From assembly GCF_009770985.1 (NCBI RefSeq), contig NZ_WSRW01000001.1, positions 1,426,001 to 1,490,000 on the forward strand: 64,000 nt of DNA, written 5' to 3'. The position numbers and the translations under genes were made by a program. The notes under the pieces were generated by a model. It was not told the origin of the DNA, made no database searches, and saw only the letters and a list, made by a program, of their open reading frames with translations. This document shows positions 54,245 through 61,965 of the stretch, one piece after another (the first letter of the stretch is position 1; the number at the start of each line of letters is the position of its first letter). The DNA is from Mucilaginibacter lacusdianchii. Lineage in GTDB: Bacteria > Bacteroidota > Bacteroidia > Sphingobacteriales > Sphingobacteriaceae.

Positions 54245-55453
54245 ATGACCAAAACTAAAAAAGCAATATTGTTTATACATCGCTGGCTCGGATTGGTATC
54301 CGGGCTAGTGGTGTTTATAGTGGCTATCACCGGCTGTTTGTTCTGCTTCCAGAAAGAGATATCCGAAGCAGTGTACCATAAGCAAATGTTTGTAACACCA
54401 CCTAAGCAGGGCGTTACTTTGCCGCTTACGCGATTGAATGATATTGCACAGAAAACGCTTAAGGGTAAAGCCAGTTTTATCACTACTTATAATGCTCCTG
54501 ACCGAGCTTGGGAGTTTATGTGTTACCAGGCGGGTAATCAAGATGCTTTTTGGTTTTTTAATACGATAGATACTTACAAATCTGCCTTTATCAACCCTTA
54601 TACCGGTCAGGTAACTATGGTGCACGATTATGAAACCGACTTTTTTGTAATCGTAAAATACCTTCACTGGAGTTTACTGCTTAATACCAAATATGGGCAG
54701 CCCATAGTAGGCTACAGTACGTTAATTTTTGTGATATTGCTGATTTCAGGACTGGTGCTGTGGTGGCCTAAAAATTTAAAAAAATCCAACTTTAACAAAA
54801 GCTTTAAAGTTAAATGGAAAGCTGGTTTTAAACGCGTTAATTATGATTTGCACAATGTACCGGGCTTTTATGCCATGCTTGTTGCGCTGATATTAGGATT
54901 AACCGGTATGATGATGGCTTTGAAGTGGTTTCAAACAACGGTGTATGTAGTGGCCTCCCGTTCTATTACGCCGCCTAAGCCACATCTATTTGCTTCAGAT
55001 ACCACGTCAAAGGCTTTGCCTTACCCTATGGATATAGCCTTTAACATAGCCAAGCAAAAATTAGCCGATGCAGAGCGTATTGGTTTGTCGCCTGCCGCTG
55101 GCAACAAAGGGGTTATTTACGCTACTGGTTATCGTGGTGAAGAGATTTTTTACGATTTTGATGTATTGCAGTTTAATCAATATACCGGCAAACTACTCGA
55201 TCGCGAAAACTATCAGGATAAAAATGCAGGCGAAAAACTCATCCGCATGACCTATGATCTGCATGTTGGTGCCATTTGGGGATTGCCGGGTAAGATACTG
55301 GCCTTTTTAGCCAGTTTAATTGCTACAAGCTTACCGGTAACCGGGTTAATTATCTGGCTTGGTAAGGGCAAAAAATCTAAAAGTAAGCAGGTGAAAGATG
55401 TAGCGCACCATAAGTCGCAGCAACGGGTAAGGGTTTTAGCTGCGGCCAAATAG
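54245..55453 (+). CDS. PepSY-associated transmembrane protein, probable ferrisiderophore reductase-like
   Basis: 402 residues. TM1 (about 8-35) carries FIHRWLGLVSGLVVFIVAITGCLFCFQ, the conserved PepSY_TM opening; other helices near 160-180, 210-230 and 345-370. PepSY_TM proteins beside siderophore receptors are thought to reduce or release iron in the periplasm. Conserved His residues in HRW, KYLHWSLLL and YDLHNVPG / YDLHVG could bind haem. Coupled to the receptor gene with a 3-base gap. Confidence 0.88.
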   Translation: MTKTKKAILFIHRWLGLVSGLVVFIVAITGCLFCFQKEISEAVYHKQMFVTPPKQGVTLPLTRLNDIAQKTLKGKASFITTYNAPDRAWEFMCYQAGNQDAFWFFNTIDTYKSAFINPYTGQVTMVHDYETDFFVIVKYLHWSLLLNTKYGQPIVGYSTLIFVILLISGLVLWWPKNLKKSNFNKSFKVKWKAGFKRVNYDLHNVPGFYAMLVALILGLTGMMMALKWFQTTVYVVASRSITPPKPHLFASDTTSKALPYPMDIAFNIAKQKLADAERIGLSPAAGNKGVIYATGYRGEEIFYDFDVLQFNQYTGKLLDRENYQDKNAGEKLIRMTYDLHVGAIWGLPGKILAFLASLIATSLPVTGLIIWLGKGKKSKSKQVKDVAHHKSQQRVRVLAAAK

Positions 55454-55460
55454 GGTATGT

Positions 55461-55548
55461 TGTCATTTCGAGTGCTAACGAGAAATCTTTTAAAAGCGAC
55501 TAGTTAATTTATCGCTTCTAAAAGATCTCACTATCGTTCGAGATGGCA
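55461..55548. repeat. Palindromic intergenic element, family B copy 2
   Basis: Left arm TGTCATTTCGAGTGCTAACG and right arm ending CGTTCGAGATGGCA pair imperfectly; inner parts TTTTAAAAGCGA / TCGCTTCTAAAAGA also pair. Homologous to 29833-29926 in opposite orientation. Located between the convergent PepSY and reductase genes. Confidence 0.75.
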
Positions 55549-55596
55549 TTTTTATTTTATATCATAAAAACCTTCCCAAGATAGTCTCTGGATGCC

Positions 55597-56613
55597 CTAA
55601 ATTTCATAATCCAACTGCACATCATCACTTACTGCATACCCTGTGCAGGTAAGCACCCAGCCCTGTTTCATTTCATCATCTGTTAACACTTCATTTTTTA
55701 CAATGGTTACCTTGCCGCTTTTGCATTTTACGGCGCAGGCAGCGCATACACCGTTGGCGCAGCTATAAGGCAGGTGTAGCTGGTTTTGCAGGGCGGCTTG
55801 TAAAATAGTTTGGTTCTCGCCCGTCATCAAATCATGCCACTCGCCTTGATAGTGGATACGCATTTTGTGGGGTGGAAAATTGGTGACCGACGTACTTACC
55901 GGTACCGTTTCCAGCACAAACGTTTCGCGATGAATGTGCTCGGGTGGTATACCCATATACAATAGTGTTAGCCGCACCATGCGCATGTAGCTGAAAGGGC
56001 CGCATAGGTAGAATTCAGCATCATCTATATCCTTTTTTACATACTGCTTTACCAGCTTTTCTACCATAATATTATTCAGTCGCTGTACTTCACTACTCAG
56101 CAAATGAATAATTTTAAGTTGTTGGGGATGCTGTGTTTGCAATTCATCCAACTGCTTTTTGTAAATAATGGATTGCGGATTGATATTGCTGTAAAAAAGC
56201 GTAATTCGGCAATCGGTACTATGTTTAAGTAAATATTTGAGATGTGCATAAACCGGCGGTATGCCACCACCTGCGGCAAAATATAACAGTTCTTTGTTAC
56301 CAGCGTCATTAGGCACGGTAAAACGGCCGGCCGGTTCTACAACATCCCATACGTCGCCTGGCTTAGCATATGCAAGCAGGTAACGGGATATTTCGCCATT
56401 AGCTACCCGCTTTACGGTAATAGACAGCAAATCTTCATCGGGTGAGGAACTTAACGAGTACGACCGCCGGATTTCTTCGCCATGATGATTAACCACCAAC
56501 GTAATAAACTGGCCTGCTTTATAAGGTATCCGCTCGCCCGATACCGGCCTTAGGTAAAAGGTAGCAGTATCGGGCGTTTCGGTTTTTATAGATTCAACAC
56601 ATATTTGCAGCAT
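55597..56613 (-). CDS. FNR-family reductase with C-terminal 2Fe-2S ferredoxin domain
   Basis: 338 residues. N-terminal FAD domain with RRSYSLSSSPDED near residue 50, NAD(P)-binding domain (LLYFAAGGGIPPVYAHLKYLL near 108), and a plant-type ferredoxin domain with C-ANGV-C-AA-C near 283 and a fourth Cys in VLTCTGYAVSD. This is the layout of PaaE, HmpX-like and other oxygenase reductase components. It may serve an oxygenase, or reduce iron given the adjacent siderophore operon. It follows the quinone reductase gene by 9 bases. Confidence 0.9.
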   Translation of the reverse strand: MLQICVESIKTETPDTATFYLRPVSGERIPYKAGQFITLVVNHHGEEIRRSYSLSSSPDEDLLSITVKRVANGEISRYLLAYAKPGDVWDVVEPAGRFTVPNDAGNKELLYFAAGGGIPPVYAHLKYLLKHSTDCRITLFYSNINPQSIIYKKQLDELQTQHPQQLKIIHLLSSEVQRLNNIMVEKLVKQYVKKDIDDAEFYLCGPFSYMRMVRLTLLYMGIPPEHIHRETFVLETVPVSTSVTNFPPHKMRIHYQGEWHDLMTGENQTILQAALQNQLHLPYSCANGVCAACAVKCKSGKVTIVKNEVLTDDEMKQGWVLTCTGYAVSDDVQLDYEI

Positions 56614-56622
56614 AGTGTTGTA

Positions 56623-57618
56623 TTATACAGTTAGTACCAGCTTGCCAAACTGTGCTGAGTTTCCCATTTTATCAACGGCTTTTTGAGCGTCGGCCAAAGG
56701 CATTACTTCGTCAATTACAGGTACAATCTGGTGCTCTTTTACAAAATCAAGCATAGCCTTAAACTCATCGGCAGTACCCATCATGCTGCCTAATAATTGC
56801 AGTTGCTTGTAAAAAATTGGACGAGCATCCAGTTCAGGGATGTTGCCTGCAGTAGCGCCAAAAAATACAATGCGTGCGCCGGGGTTACATAAGCCCGGTA
56901 TCTTAGCAAAATCTTTACCTAGGGCGCTGTCAATCACTACGTCAAAACCGCCTGCCATGTGCTTCAGTTCATCGGCCCAATCCTGCGCTTTGTAGCTTAC
57001 ACCGGCGGCAGCACCCATTTGGCGGGCACGCTCAATTTTTTCGCCGCTACCCGAAGTGACAAACACCTGTAAACCTGCGGCTACGGCCCATTGTAACACA
57101 AATGTTCCGGTGCCGGAACCTGCGCCCACAATCAATACTTTGTCGCCAGCCTTAGCACGGCCTTTGGTAAACAGCGCGCGGAAGGCGGTTAATCCCGCTA
57201 AAGGCAATGCTGCGGCTTGCTCAAATGTTAAATGAGCAGGTTTATCGTGTATATATTCAGCTCGCGTTTTTACGTATTCGGCCAGTGTACCATCTTCAGG
57301 GAGTCCTAAAATCTTAAAGTCTTCGCTTTGTACATCCGGGTTATCACCCCAGTAATGTGATGGGTTGATGATCACTTCTTTGCCGATAAGCGATTGATCT
57401 ACGCCTTCGCCAACCTCAGATACTATACCGGCACCATCTGAGCCTAAAATAGTTGGGTATTTAATACCGGCATACTTGCCGATAGATATCCAGTAATCAC
57501 GACGGTTAAGGGCGGCTGCTTTTATTTGAACCAATACTTCGCCTGCGGCTAAAGTTGGTTTTTCTACGTCTTTATAAGTAAGCGGCTCATCGGCGCTTAC
57601 AAGTACTATTGCTTTCAT
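56623..57618 (-). CDS. Zinc-independent MDR quinone oxidoreductase
   Basis: 331 residues, medium-chain dehydrogenase/reductase fold. Catalytic domain opens with GSDGAGIVSEVGEGVD near residue 60; cofactor loop VGAGSGTGTFVLQWA near 165. The zinc-binding Cys/His set of alcohol dehydrogenases is missing, so a QOR or enoyl-reductase-like NAD(P)H enzyme is more likely than an alcohol dehydrogenase. It sits between the 57-residue lipoprotein gene and the ferredoxin reductase gene in a minus-strand operon. Confidence 0.85.
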   Translation of the reverse strand: MKAIVLVSADEPLTYKDVEKPTLAAGEVLVQIKAAALNRRDYWISIGKYAGIKYPTILGSDGAGIVSEVGEGVDQSLIGKEVIINPSHYWGDNPDVQSEDFKILGLPEDGTLAEYVKTRAEYIHDKPAHLTFEQAAALPLAGLTAFRALFTKGRAKAGDKVLIVGAGSGTGTFVLQWAVAAGLQVFVTSGSGEKIERARQMGAAAGVSYKAQDWADELKHMAGGFDVVIDSALGKDFAKIPGLCNPGARIVFFGATAGNIPELDARPIFYKQLQLLGSMMGTADEFKAMLDFVKEHQIVPVIDEVMPLADAQKAVDKMGNSAQFGKLVLTV

Positions 57619-57638
57619 GTATATATATTAATGTAAGA

Positions 57639-57812
57639 TTAGCGGTTGCTGCCGCCACTAAATTTGCTGAAAAAGTAAATGATTGCTGCTACAATAATAA
57701 TTACTGCCACAATGCCTGCATACATCCCGGCTTTAAAAACGCCTTTTATAGCATCGCAGCTACTTAACAGCACCACCAGTGCCATTAAAGCGGGTAACAA
57801 AGCTTTTTTCAT
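57639..57812 (-). CDS. Tiny lipoprotein with one membrane helix, 57 residues
   Basis: Found by translating the gap between the quinone reductase and sod genes. ATG 57812 begins MKKALLPALMALVVLLSSC, a lipoprotein signal with Cys19, followed by a short linker and a second hydrophobic stretch (YAGIVAVIIIVAAIIYFFS, about 31-49) and a polar tail GGSNR. Proteins of this size and shape occur widely in Bacteroidota and are sometimes mislabelled phosphatidate cytidylyltransferase; the sequence is far too short for that. 20 bases before the quinone reductase gene. Function unknown. Confidence 0.75.
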   Translation of the reverse strand: MKKALLPALMALVVLLSSCDAIKGVFKAGMYAGIVAVIIIVAAIIYFFSKFSGGSNR

Positions 57813-57840
57813 AACTTGTTATTGAATTGTTCAAAAACAA

Positions 57841-57873
57841 CAAAGCCGCTGCAAATTAGTTGCAGCGGCTTTG
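57841..57873 (-). terminator. Terminator of the superoxide dismutase gene
   Basis: Perfect 14-bp stem CAAAGCCGCTGCAA / TTGCAGCGGCTTTG with a 5-nt loop; the minus-strand product continues TTGTTTTTG. Separates sod from the lipoprotein operon. Confidence 0.85.
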
Positions 57874-57916
57874 CCGGAAATTTATTATTTACAGCTTCCT
57901 TCCGAAAGCTATAAAA

Positions 57917-58531
57917 TTATTTGGCTTTGTTGTACAACTCTGCTACGTGGTTCCAGTTAATTACATTCCAGATAGCTGATAAGTAATCCGGACGACGGTT
58001 TTGGTATTTCAGGTAGTAAGCATGCTCCCAAACGTCGATACCTAAAATTGGCGTACCTTTTACCGTAATTTCAGGTAGGTCCATTAAAGGGTTATCTTGA
58101 TTAGGCGTTGAAGTTACAGCCAGTTTTTTATCAGCAGTAACAACTAACCAGGCCCAGCCCGAACCAAAGCGGGTAGCACCAGCTTCGTTCATTTTAGTTT
58201 TTAATTCGTCAAAAGAACCGAAAGTACTTTTGATAGCATCGGCTAATTCGCCGGTTGGCTGACCACCACCATTTGGTGATAACAGTGTCCAGAACAAAGT
58301 GTGATTGTAATGACCACCGCCATTGTTACGTACCGCAGCCGGGTATTTAGAAATATGTTTAACGATTTCCTCGATGCTGCTGGTTGCCTCTGGTTTGCCT
58401 TCCAAAGCTTTATTCAGGTTGGTTACGTAAGCCTGGTGGTGTTTACCATGGTGAATTTCCATAGTTGCTTTGTCAATATGTGGTTCCAGTGCGTCGGTAG
58501 CGTAAGGTAACGCCGGTAATTCAAATGCCAT
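57917..58531 (-). CDS. sod: Fe/Mn superoxide dismutase
   Basis: 204 residues. Metal ligands fit the family: His in [12 protein letters not shown] near residue 28, His in [10 protein letters not shown] near 79, and Asp/His in [15 protein letters not shown] near 166. The GGHYNH form of the second motif resembles Mn or cambialistic enzymes more than Fe enzymes. No signal peptide, so cytoplasmic. Own promoter and terminator, next to iron-uptake and redox genes. Confidence 0.96.
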   Translation of the reverse strand: MAFELPALPYATDALEPHIDKATMEIHHGKHHQAYVTNLNKALEGKPEATSSIEEIVKHISKYPAAVRNNGGGHYNHTLFWTLLSPNGGGQPTGELADAIKSTFGSFDELKTKMNEAGATRFGSGWAWLVVTADKKLAVTSTPNQDNPLMDLPEITVKGTPILGIDVWEHAYYLKYQNRRPDYLSAIWNVINWNHVAELYNKAK

Positions 58532-58570
58532 ATGGTTATTTTTTAAAGGTTAAAAAATGATGTATTGCTG

Positions 58571-58578
58571 CAAATATA
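58571..58578 (-). promoter_or_regulatory. -7 box of sod
   Basis: TATATTTG on the minus strand, full consensus, 40 nt upstream of the sod ATG. No clear -33 box. Confidence 0.5.
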
Positions 58579-58611
58579 AAGGCGTGGCTATCATATTTGT
58601 TCAGTTTAATG

Positions 58612-59088
58612 TTAAATTTTTTGACGCTTGTTCCTGAAAAACTCACGCACCAGCTCGGCACATTCGTTTTCGCGGATGCCGCCGGTAATCAGCGTTTTAG
58701 GGTGCGTAACCTTTTGATTCAGGCGGCCAAAGCCCAATTTAGTATCATAAGCGCCAAATACAATTTTACCAATCTGAAACCAGTAAGATGCACCTGCACA
58801 CATTACGCAAGGTTCCATAGTTACATATAGCGTGCAGTCTTTTAAATACTTGCCACCTAAATAATTAGCTGCTGCAGTAAGCGCCTGCATTTCGGCATGG
58901 GCCGATACATCGTTCAATCGTTCGGTAAGGTTATGGCCACGGCCTATAATTTTACCTTGGCAGGTTACAATGGCGCCAATAGGTATCTCATCCTCGGCAT
59001 AGGCCATTCGGGCCTCACGTAACGCCTCGTTCATAAAGAACTCATCGGGCGATACAGTATTCTCATTATCAAAGCTTATATAGCGCAT
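58612..59088 (-). CDS. tadA: tRNA-specific adenosine deaminase
   Basis: 158 residues. Cytidine-deaminase fold with the zinc site His64-Ala-Glu66 and PCVMC (Cys94, Cys97). It converts the wobble adenosine of tRNA-Arg(ACG) to inosine; a guanine deaminase-like role is less likely because TadA features (EIPIGAIV, RGHN, FGAYDTKLGFG) are all present. Its ATG overlaps the TAA of csaA by one base (TAATG), so the two genes are translationally coupled. Confidence 0.93.
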   Translation of the reverse strand: MRYISFDNENTVSPDEFFMNEALREARMAYAEDEIPIGAIVTCQGKIIGRGHNLTERLNDVSAHAEMQALTAAANYLGGKYLKDCTLYVTMEPCVMCAGASYWFQIGKIVFGAYDTKLGFGRLNQKVTHPKTLITGGIRENECAELVREFFRNKRQKI

Positions 59089-59423
59089 TAAATTAATTTA
59101 CTTCCGTTAGGTACCGGCCTTTCAACAGCAGCCAGTACAATATCTCCATTCTCGTCGGCCAATCCGGTAACCAAAAACTGCGACATAAAGTTTGCAATCT
59201 GTTTTTCCGGAAAGTTAACTACCCCTAAAATCTGGCGGCCAATCAGTTCTTCTTTGGTATAGTGCTTAGTAATTTGCGCACTAGACCATTTTGTACCTAG
59301 CGGACCAAAATCCACTTTCAATTGATAAGCGGGTTTGCGGGCTTTAGGAAAGTCCTGCACCTCCAAAATGGTGCCTACCCTTAATTCTACTTTTTCGAAA
59401 TCGTGCCAGGTGATGGTTTCCAT
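59088..59423 (-). CDS. csaA: tRNA-binding domain protein, CsaA-like
   Basis: 111 residues from ATG 59423; the longer frame upstream is not conserved sequence. OB-fold EMAP/Trbp111 domain: DFEKVELRVGTILEVQDFPKARKPAYQLKVDFG then GLADENGDIVLAAVERPVPNG. CsaA is described as a secretion-related chaperone and binds tRNA as a dimer. Coupled with tadA, so a tRNA-related role fits the context. Confidence 0.92.
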   Translation of the reverse strand: METITWHDFEKVELRVGTILEVQDFPKARKPAYQLKVDFGPLGTKWSSAQITKHYTKEELIGRQILGVVNFPEKQIANFMSQFLVTGLADENGDIVLAAVERPVPNGSKLI

Positions 59424-59540
59424 TGCGGCAAAGATAAGTGGGGGCAGGTGCGTAAAGCAAATAGATATGTGATATTGTTCATAAACAAACAAACCACCTT
59501 ACCTCCCTGTTACCTCCATTACATAAAAATTCAGGATATT

Positions 59541-60383
59541 ATGAAATGGATTGGCGGACGCGAAAGCGGTAACGTTGAAGAAGGTAGCGGCGGCGGCGGT
59601 GGCCGCATGGCCTTAGGCGGTGGTATTATAGGTATTATTGGCTTTGTAATTTACATGTTTACCGGTGTAAACCCTACGGAGCTGCTTAACAATGGCAGCA
59701 GTGACCAAGGGCAAACGCAACAGGTAAACCGCAAATACACACCTAAAACCGAGCAGGAAAAATTTGCTGCTGTGGTATTTGGTTATACTGAAGATGTATG
59801 GGGGCAGATATTTCAGGATATGGGCAGCCGTTATGAGCAACCCACTCTGCACTTTTTTACCGGCGAAGTAGGTACCGAAGGTTGCGGTTTTGCGGCGTCT
59901 TCAACAGGTCCATTTTATTGCCCGGGCGATTCAAAAGTATATATTGATTTGGGTTTTTTTGAACAGTTGCAAAATGAGTTTGGTGCCTCGGGCGATTTTG
60001 CACGGGCTTATGTAATAGCGCATGAGGTGGGGCATCATGTGCAAAATTTATTAGGAACATCCCAAAAAATGGAACAGGCGAGGCGGCAGTTGAGTGAAAC
60101 CGAATACAACAAGCTGTCTGTAAAGCTGGAACTGCAGGCCGATTTTTATGCCGGTGTTTGGGCGCATTATATTCAGCAAAAAGGATTGCTTGACCCGGGA
60201 GATATTGATGAGGCACTAAATGCCGCTAGTGCGGTAGGCGACGACCGCCTGACGCAAGGCCGCGTTTCGCCCGACTCATTTACCCACGGTACCAGCGAGC
60301 AACGCATGTACTGGTTTAAAAAAGGCTATCAAACCGGCGATATTAAGCAGGGCAACACCTTTGCCTCGGGCGCTGTTGAATAG
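59541..60383 (+). CDS. Neutral zinc metallopeptidase (YpfJ-like)
   Basis: 280 residues from ATG 59541; the longer frame starting at 59403 overlaps the divergent csaA gene. Opens MKWIGGRESGNVEEGSGGG, then one transmembrane helix (about 30-52), and a catalytic domain with AHEVGHHVQNLLG near residue 158 (HExxH) and the acidic LELQADFYAGVWAH near 200, the family's third-ligand region. Membrane-anchored; substrate unknown. Family members are often annotated only as putative neutral zinc peptidases. Confidence 0.88.
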   Translation: MKWIGGRESGNVEEGSGGGGGRMALGGGIIGIIGFVIYMFTGVNPTELLNNGSSDQGQTQQVNRKYTPKTEQEKFAAVVFGYTEDVWGQIFQDMGSRYEQPTLHFFTGEVGTEGCGFAASSTGPFYCPGDSKVYIDLGFFEQLQNEFGASGDFARAYVIAHEVGHHVQNLLGTSQKMEQARRQLSETEYNKLSVKLELQADFYAGVWAHYIQQKGLLDPGDIDEALNAASAVGDDRLTQGRVSPDSFTHGTSEQRMYWFKKGYQTGDIKQGNTFASGAVE

Positions 60384-60478
60384 AGAAATAGATTACTGTA
60401 ACACCGACTTAAACCGCCGAATACTTTGCTTACATTAGCAAAGTTTAAAGCACTTTTTTGCGCGTATCTAAACCGGGT

Positions 60479-61315
60479 ATGAAATTATTGAAACCTTCAT
60501 TCTATATTCTATTTTTAACTATTCTGATAGCTTCCTGTAAAGCCAAAAAAGCCGTGGTAACTACGGTAGATAACAAGAAGGTATATAAGTCGCAAATTGA
60601 CAGTTTTCTGGATATTGCCAAACAAATGCAGCCTACCCTACTGGTAGATAGCGCAGGCACACCTATCCCTGCCGATTTTATAGGTACGGTAAACTTTAAT
60701 CTGCGCAAACCAAATTACGTTATTATACACCATACTGCCCAAGATTCGCTGGCCCAAACCGTCAAAACCTTTTCGCTTACCCGTACGCAGGTAAGCGCTC
60801 ATTATGTAGTGGGCAGAGATGGCAAGGTAGTACATATGTTAAACGATTACCTGCGCTCGTGGCATGCAGGCGTAAGCAAATGGGGTAACGTAACGGATAT
60901 GAACAGCTGTTCTATAGGTATCGAAATTGATAACAATGGGTTACAGCCTTTTACCGACCCGCAGATTAAAAGTTTACTGTTGTTATTAGCCTATCTCAAA
61001 AAGACGTACAATATTCCGACAGCTAACTTTATAGGCCACTCAGATATTGCTCCCGGCCGTAAAACTGACCCCAGTAAATACTTTCCGTGGAAAACGCTGG
61101 CGGAACGTGGATTTGGGTTTTGGAGCGATGATGTGCTGGAACTGGCCCCCGAAGATTTTGATTATGTGACTGCCCTGCGTTTAATAGGTTATGATACCAA
61201 AAATGTAAATGCAGCGGTGCAAGCCTTTAAATTGCATTTTGTACAAATGGATACCACTCCGCAGCTTACCCAACTTGATTTAAATGTTTTGTTTAATGTT
61301 TATAAAAAATATTAA
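60479..61315 (+). CDS. N-acetylmuramoyl-L-alanine amidase lipoprotein (amidase_2)
   Basis: 278 residues from ATG 60479, which begins a lipoprotein signal ending LIASC (Cys20); the earlier GTG-type start at 60458 only adds seven residues. Amidase_2/PGRP fold with zinc ligands in VIIHHTAQDS near residue 86, HYVVGRDGKVVHM near 110, and GHSDIAPGRKTDPSKYF near 188. It cleaves peptidoglycan stem peptides from the glycan and may recycle or remodel the wall from the outer membrane. Monocistronic. Confidence 0.92.
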   Translation: MKLLKPSFYILFLTILIASCKAKKAVVTTVDNKKVYKSQIDSFLDIAKQMQPTLLVDSAGTPIPADFIGTVNFNLRKPNYVIIHHTAQDSLAQTVKTFSLTRTQVSAHYVVGRDGKVVHMLNDYLRSWHAGVSKWGNVTDMNSCSIGIEIDNNGLQPFTDPQIKSLLLLLAYLKKTYNIPTANFIGHSDIAPGRKTDPSKYFPWKTLAERGFGFWSDDVLELAPEDFDYVTALRLIGYDTKNVNAAVQAFKLHFVQMDTTPQLTQLDLNVLFNVYKKY

Positions 61316-61407
61316 GTTGAATTAATATAATGGTTGAATTGTGTGTGTTTGTAGTTATTGATGTTGTTGCTTATAATAGAGATTTGTTAACTAATCAACA
61401 CAAATAC

Positions 61408-61438
61408 TTGATTGTTAATTCTTAATTTATTACTTTTG
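61408..61438 (+). promoter_or_regulatory. Promoter of rimP-nusA-infB
   Basis: TTG at 61408-61410, 20-nt spacer, TACTTTTG at 61431-61438. Transcription should start near 61443-61445, about 52 nt before the rimP ATG. Confidence 0.75.
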
Positions 61439-61448
61439 CAATAATGAG

Positions 61449-61475
61449 AGAGGGGACCGGTGTCCCCTCTTTTTA
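61449..61475 (+). promoter_or_regulatory. Terminator-like hairpin at the 5' end of the rimP transcript
   Basis: Perfect 9-bp stem AGAGGGGAC / GTCCCCTCT with a 4-nt loop followed by TTTTT, starting about 5 nt after the predicted transcription start. It has the shape of an intrinsic terminator but sits between promoter and start codon of an essential operon, so attenuation or 5'-end stabilisation is more likely than a gene end. Confidence 0.65.
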
Positions 61476-61496
61476 TTTATTAACCATTATCTGCAG

Positions 61497-61964
61497 ATGA
61501 CGAACGTTGAAAAAAGGGTAACAGAGCTGGTTGAGGAGAAAATTGCCGAAAAGCCTAATCTGTTTCTGGTAAGTGTAAAAATGCACAGTCAGGGTAAGTT
61601 GTTAATTCTGATTGATGGCGACAATGGTTTGGATGTAGGCGATTGCGCCGAGATAAGCCGACATGTAGGTTTTCACTTGGAAGAAGAAAATGTTTTAGCA
61701 GATGCTTACACGTTAGAAGTATCTTCACCAGGAATAGATGCACCATTAACGCTGCCCCGCCAGTTTGTGAAAAACTATGGGCGGCAGGTAAGTTTAAAGC
61801 TGCAAGACGGCTCTAAGCGCGAAGGCAAGCTGTTGGCTTTAACAACCGACCATTTAAAAATTGAAGAAAAAATTAAACCGAAGGGTAAAAAAGCTGAATT
61901 GATAGAAAGCAATATCCCAACGGATGATATCGTAGAAACAAAAGTTTTAATATCGTTTAAATAA
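61497..61964 (+). CDS. rimP: Ribosome maturation factor RimP
   Basis: 155 residues, usual length. RimP assists 30S subunit assembly. N-terminal alpha/beta domain with LILIDGDNGLDVGDCAEISRHVG near residue 35, the YTLEVSSPGIDAPL segment near 68, then a C-terminal Sm-like barrel. First gene of the conserved rimP-nusA-infB operon; a single base separates it from nusA. Confidence 0.95.
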   Translation: MTNVEKRVTELVEEKIAEKPNLFLVSVKMHSQGKLLILIDGDNGLDVGDCAEISRHVGFHLEEENVLADAYTLEVSSPGIDAPLTLPRQFVKNYGRQVSLKLQDGSKREGKLLALTTDHLKIEEKIKPKGKKAELIESNIPTDDIVETKVLISFK

Positions 61965-61965
61965 A

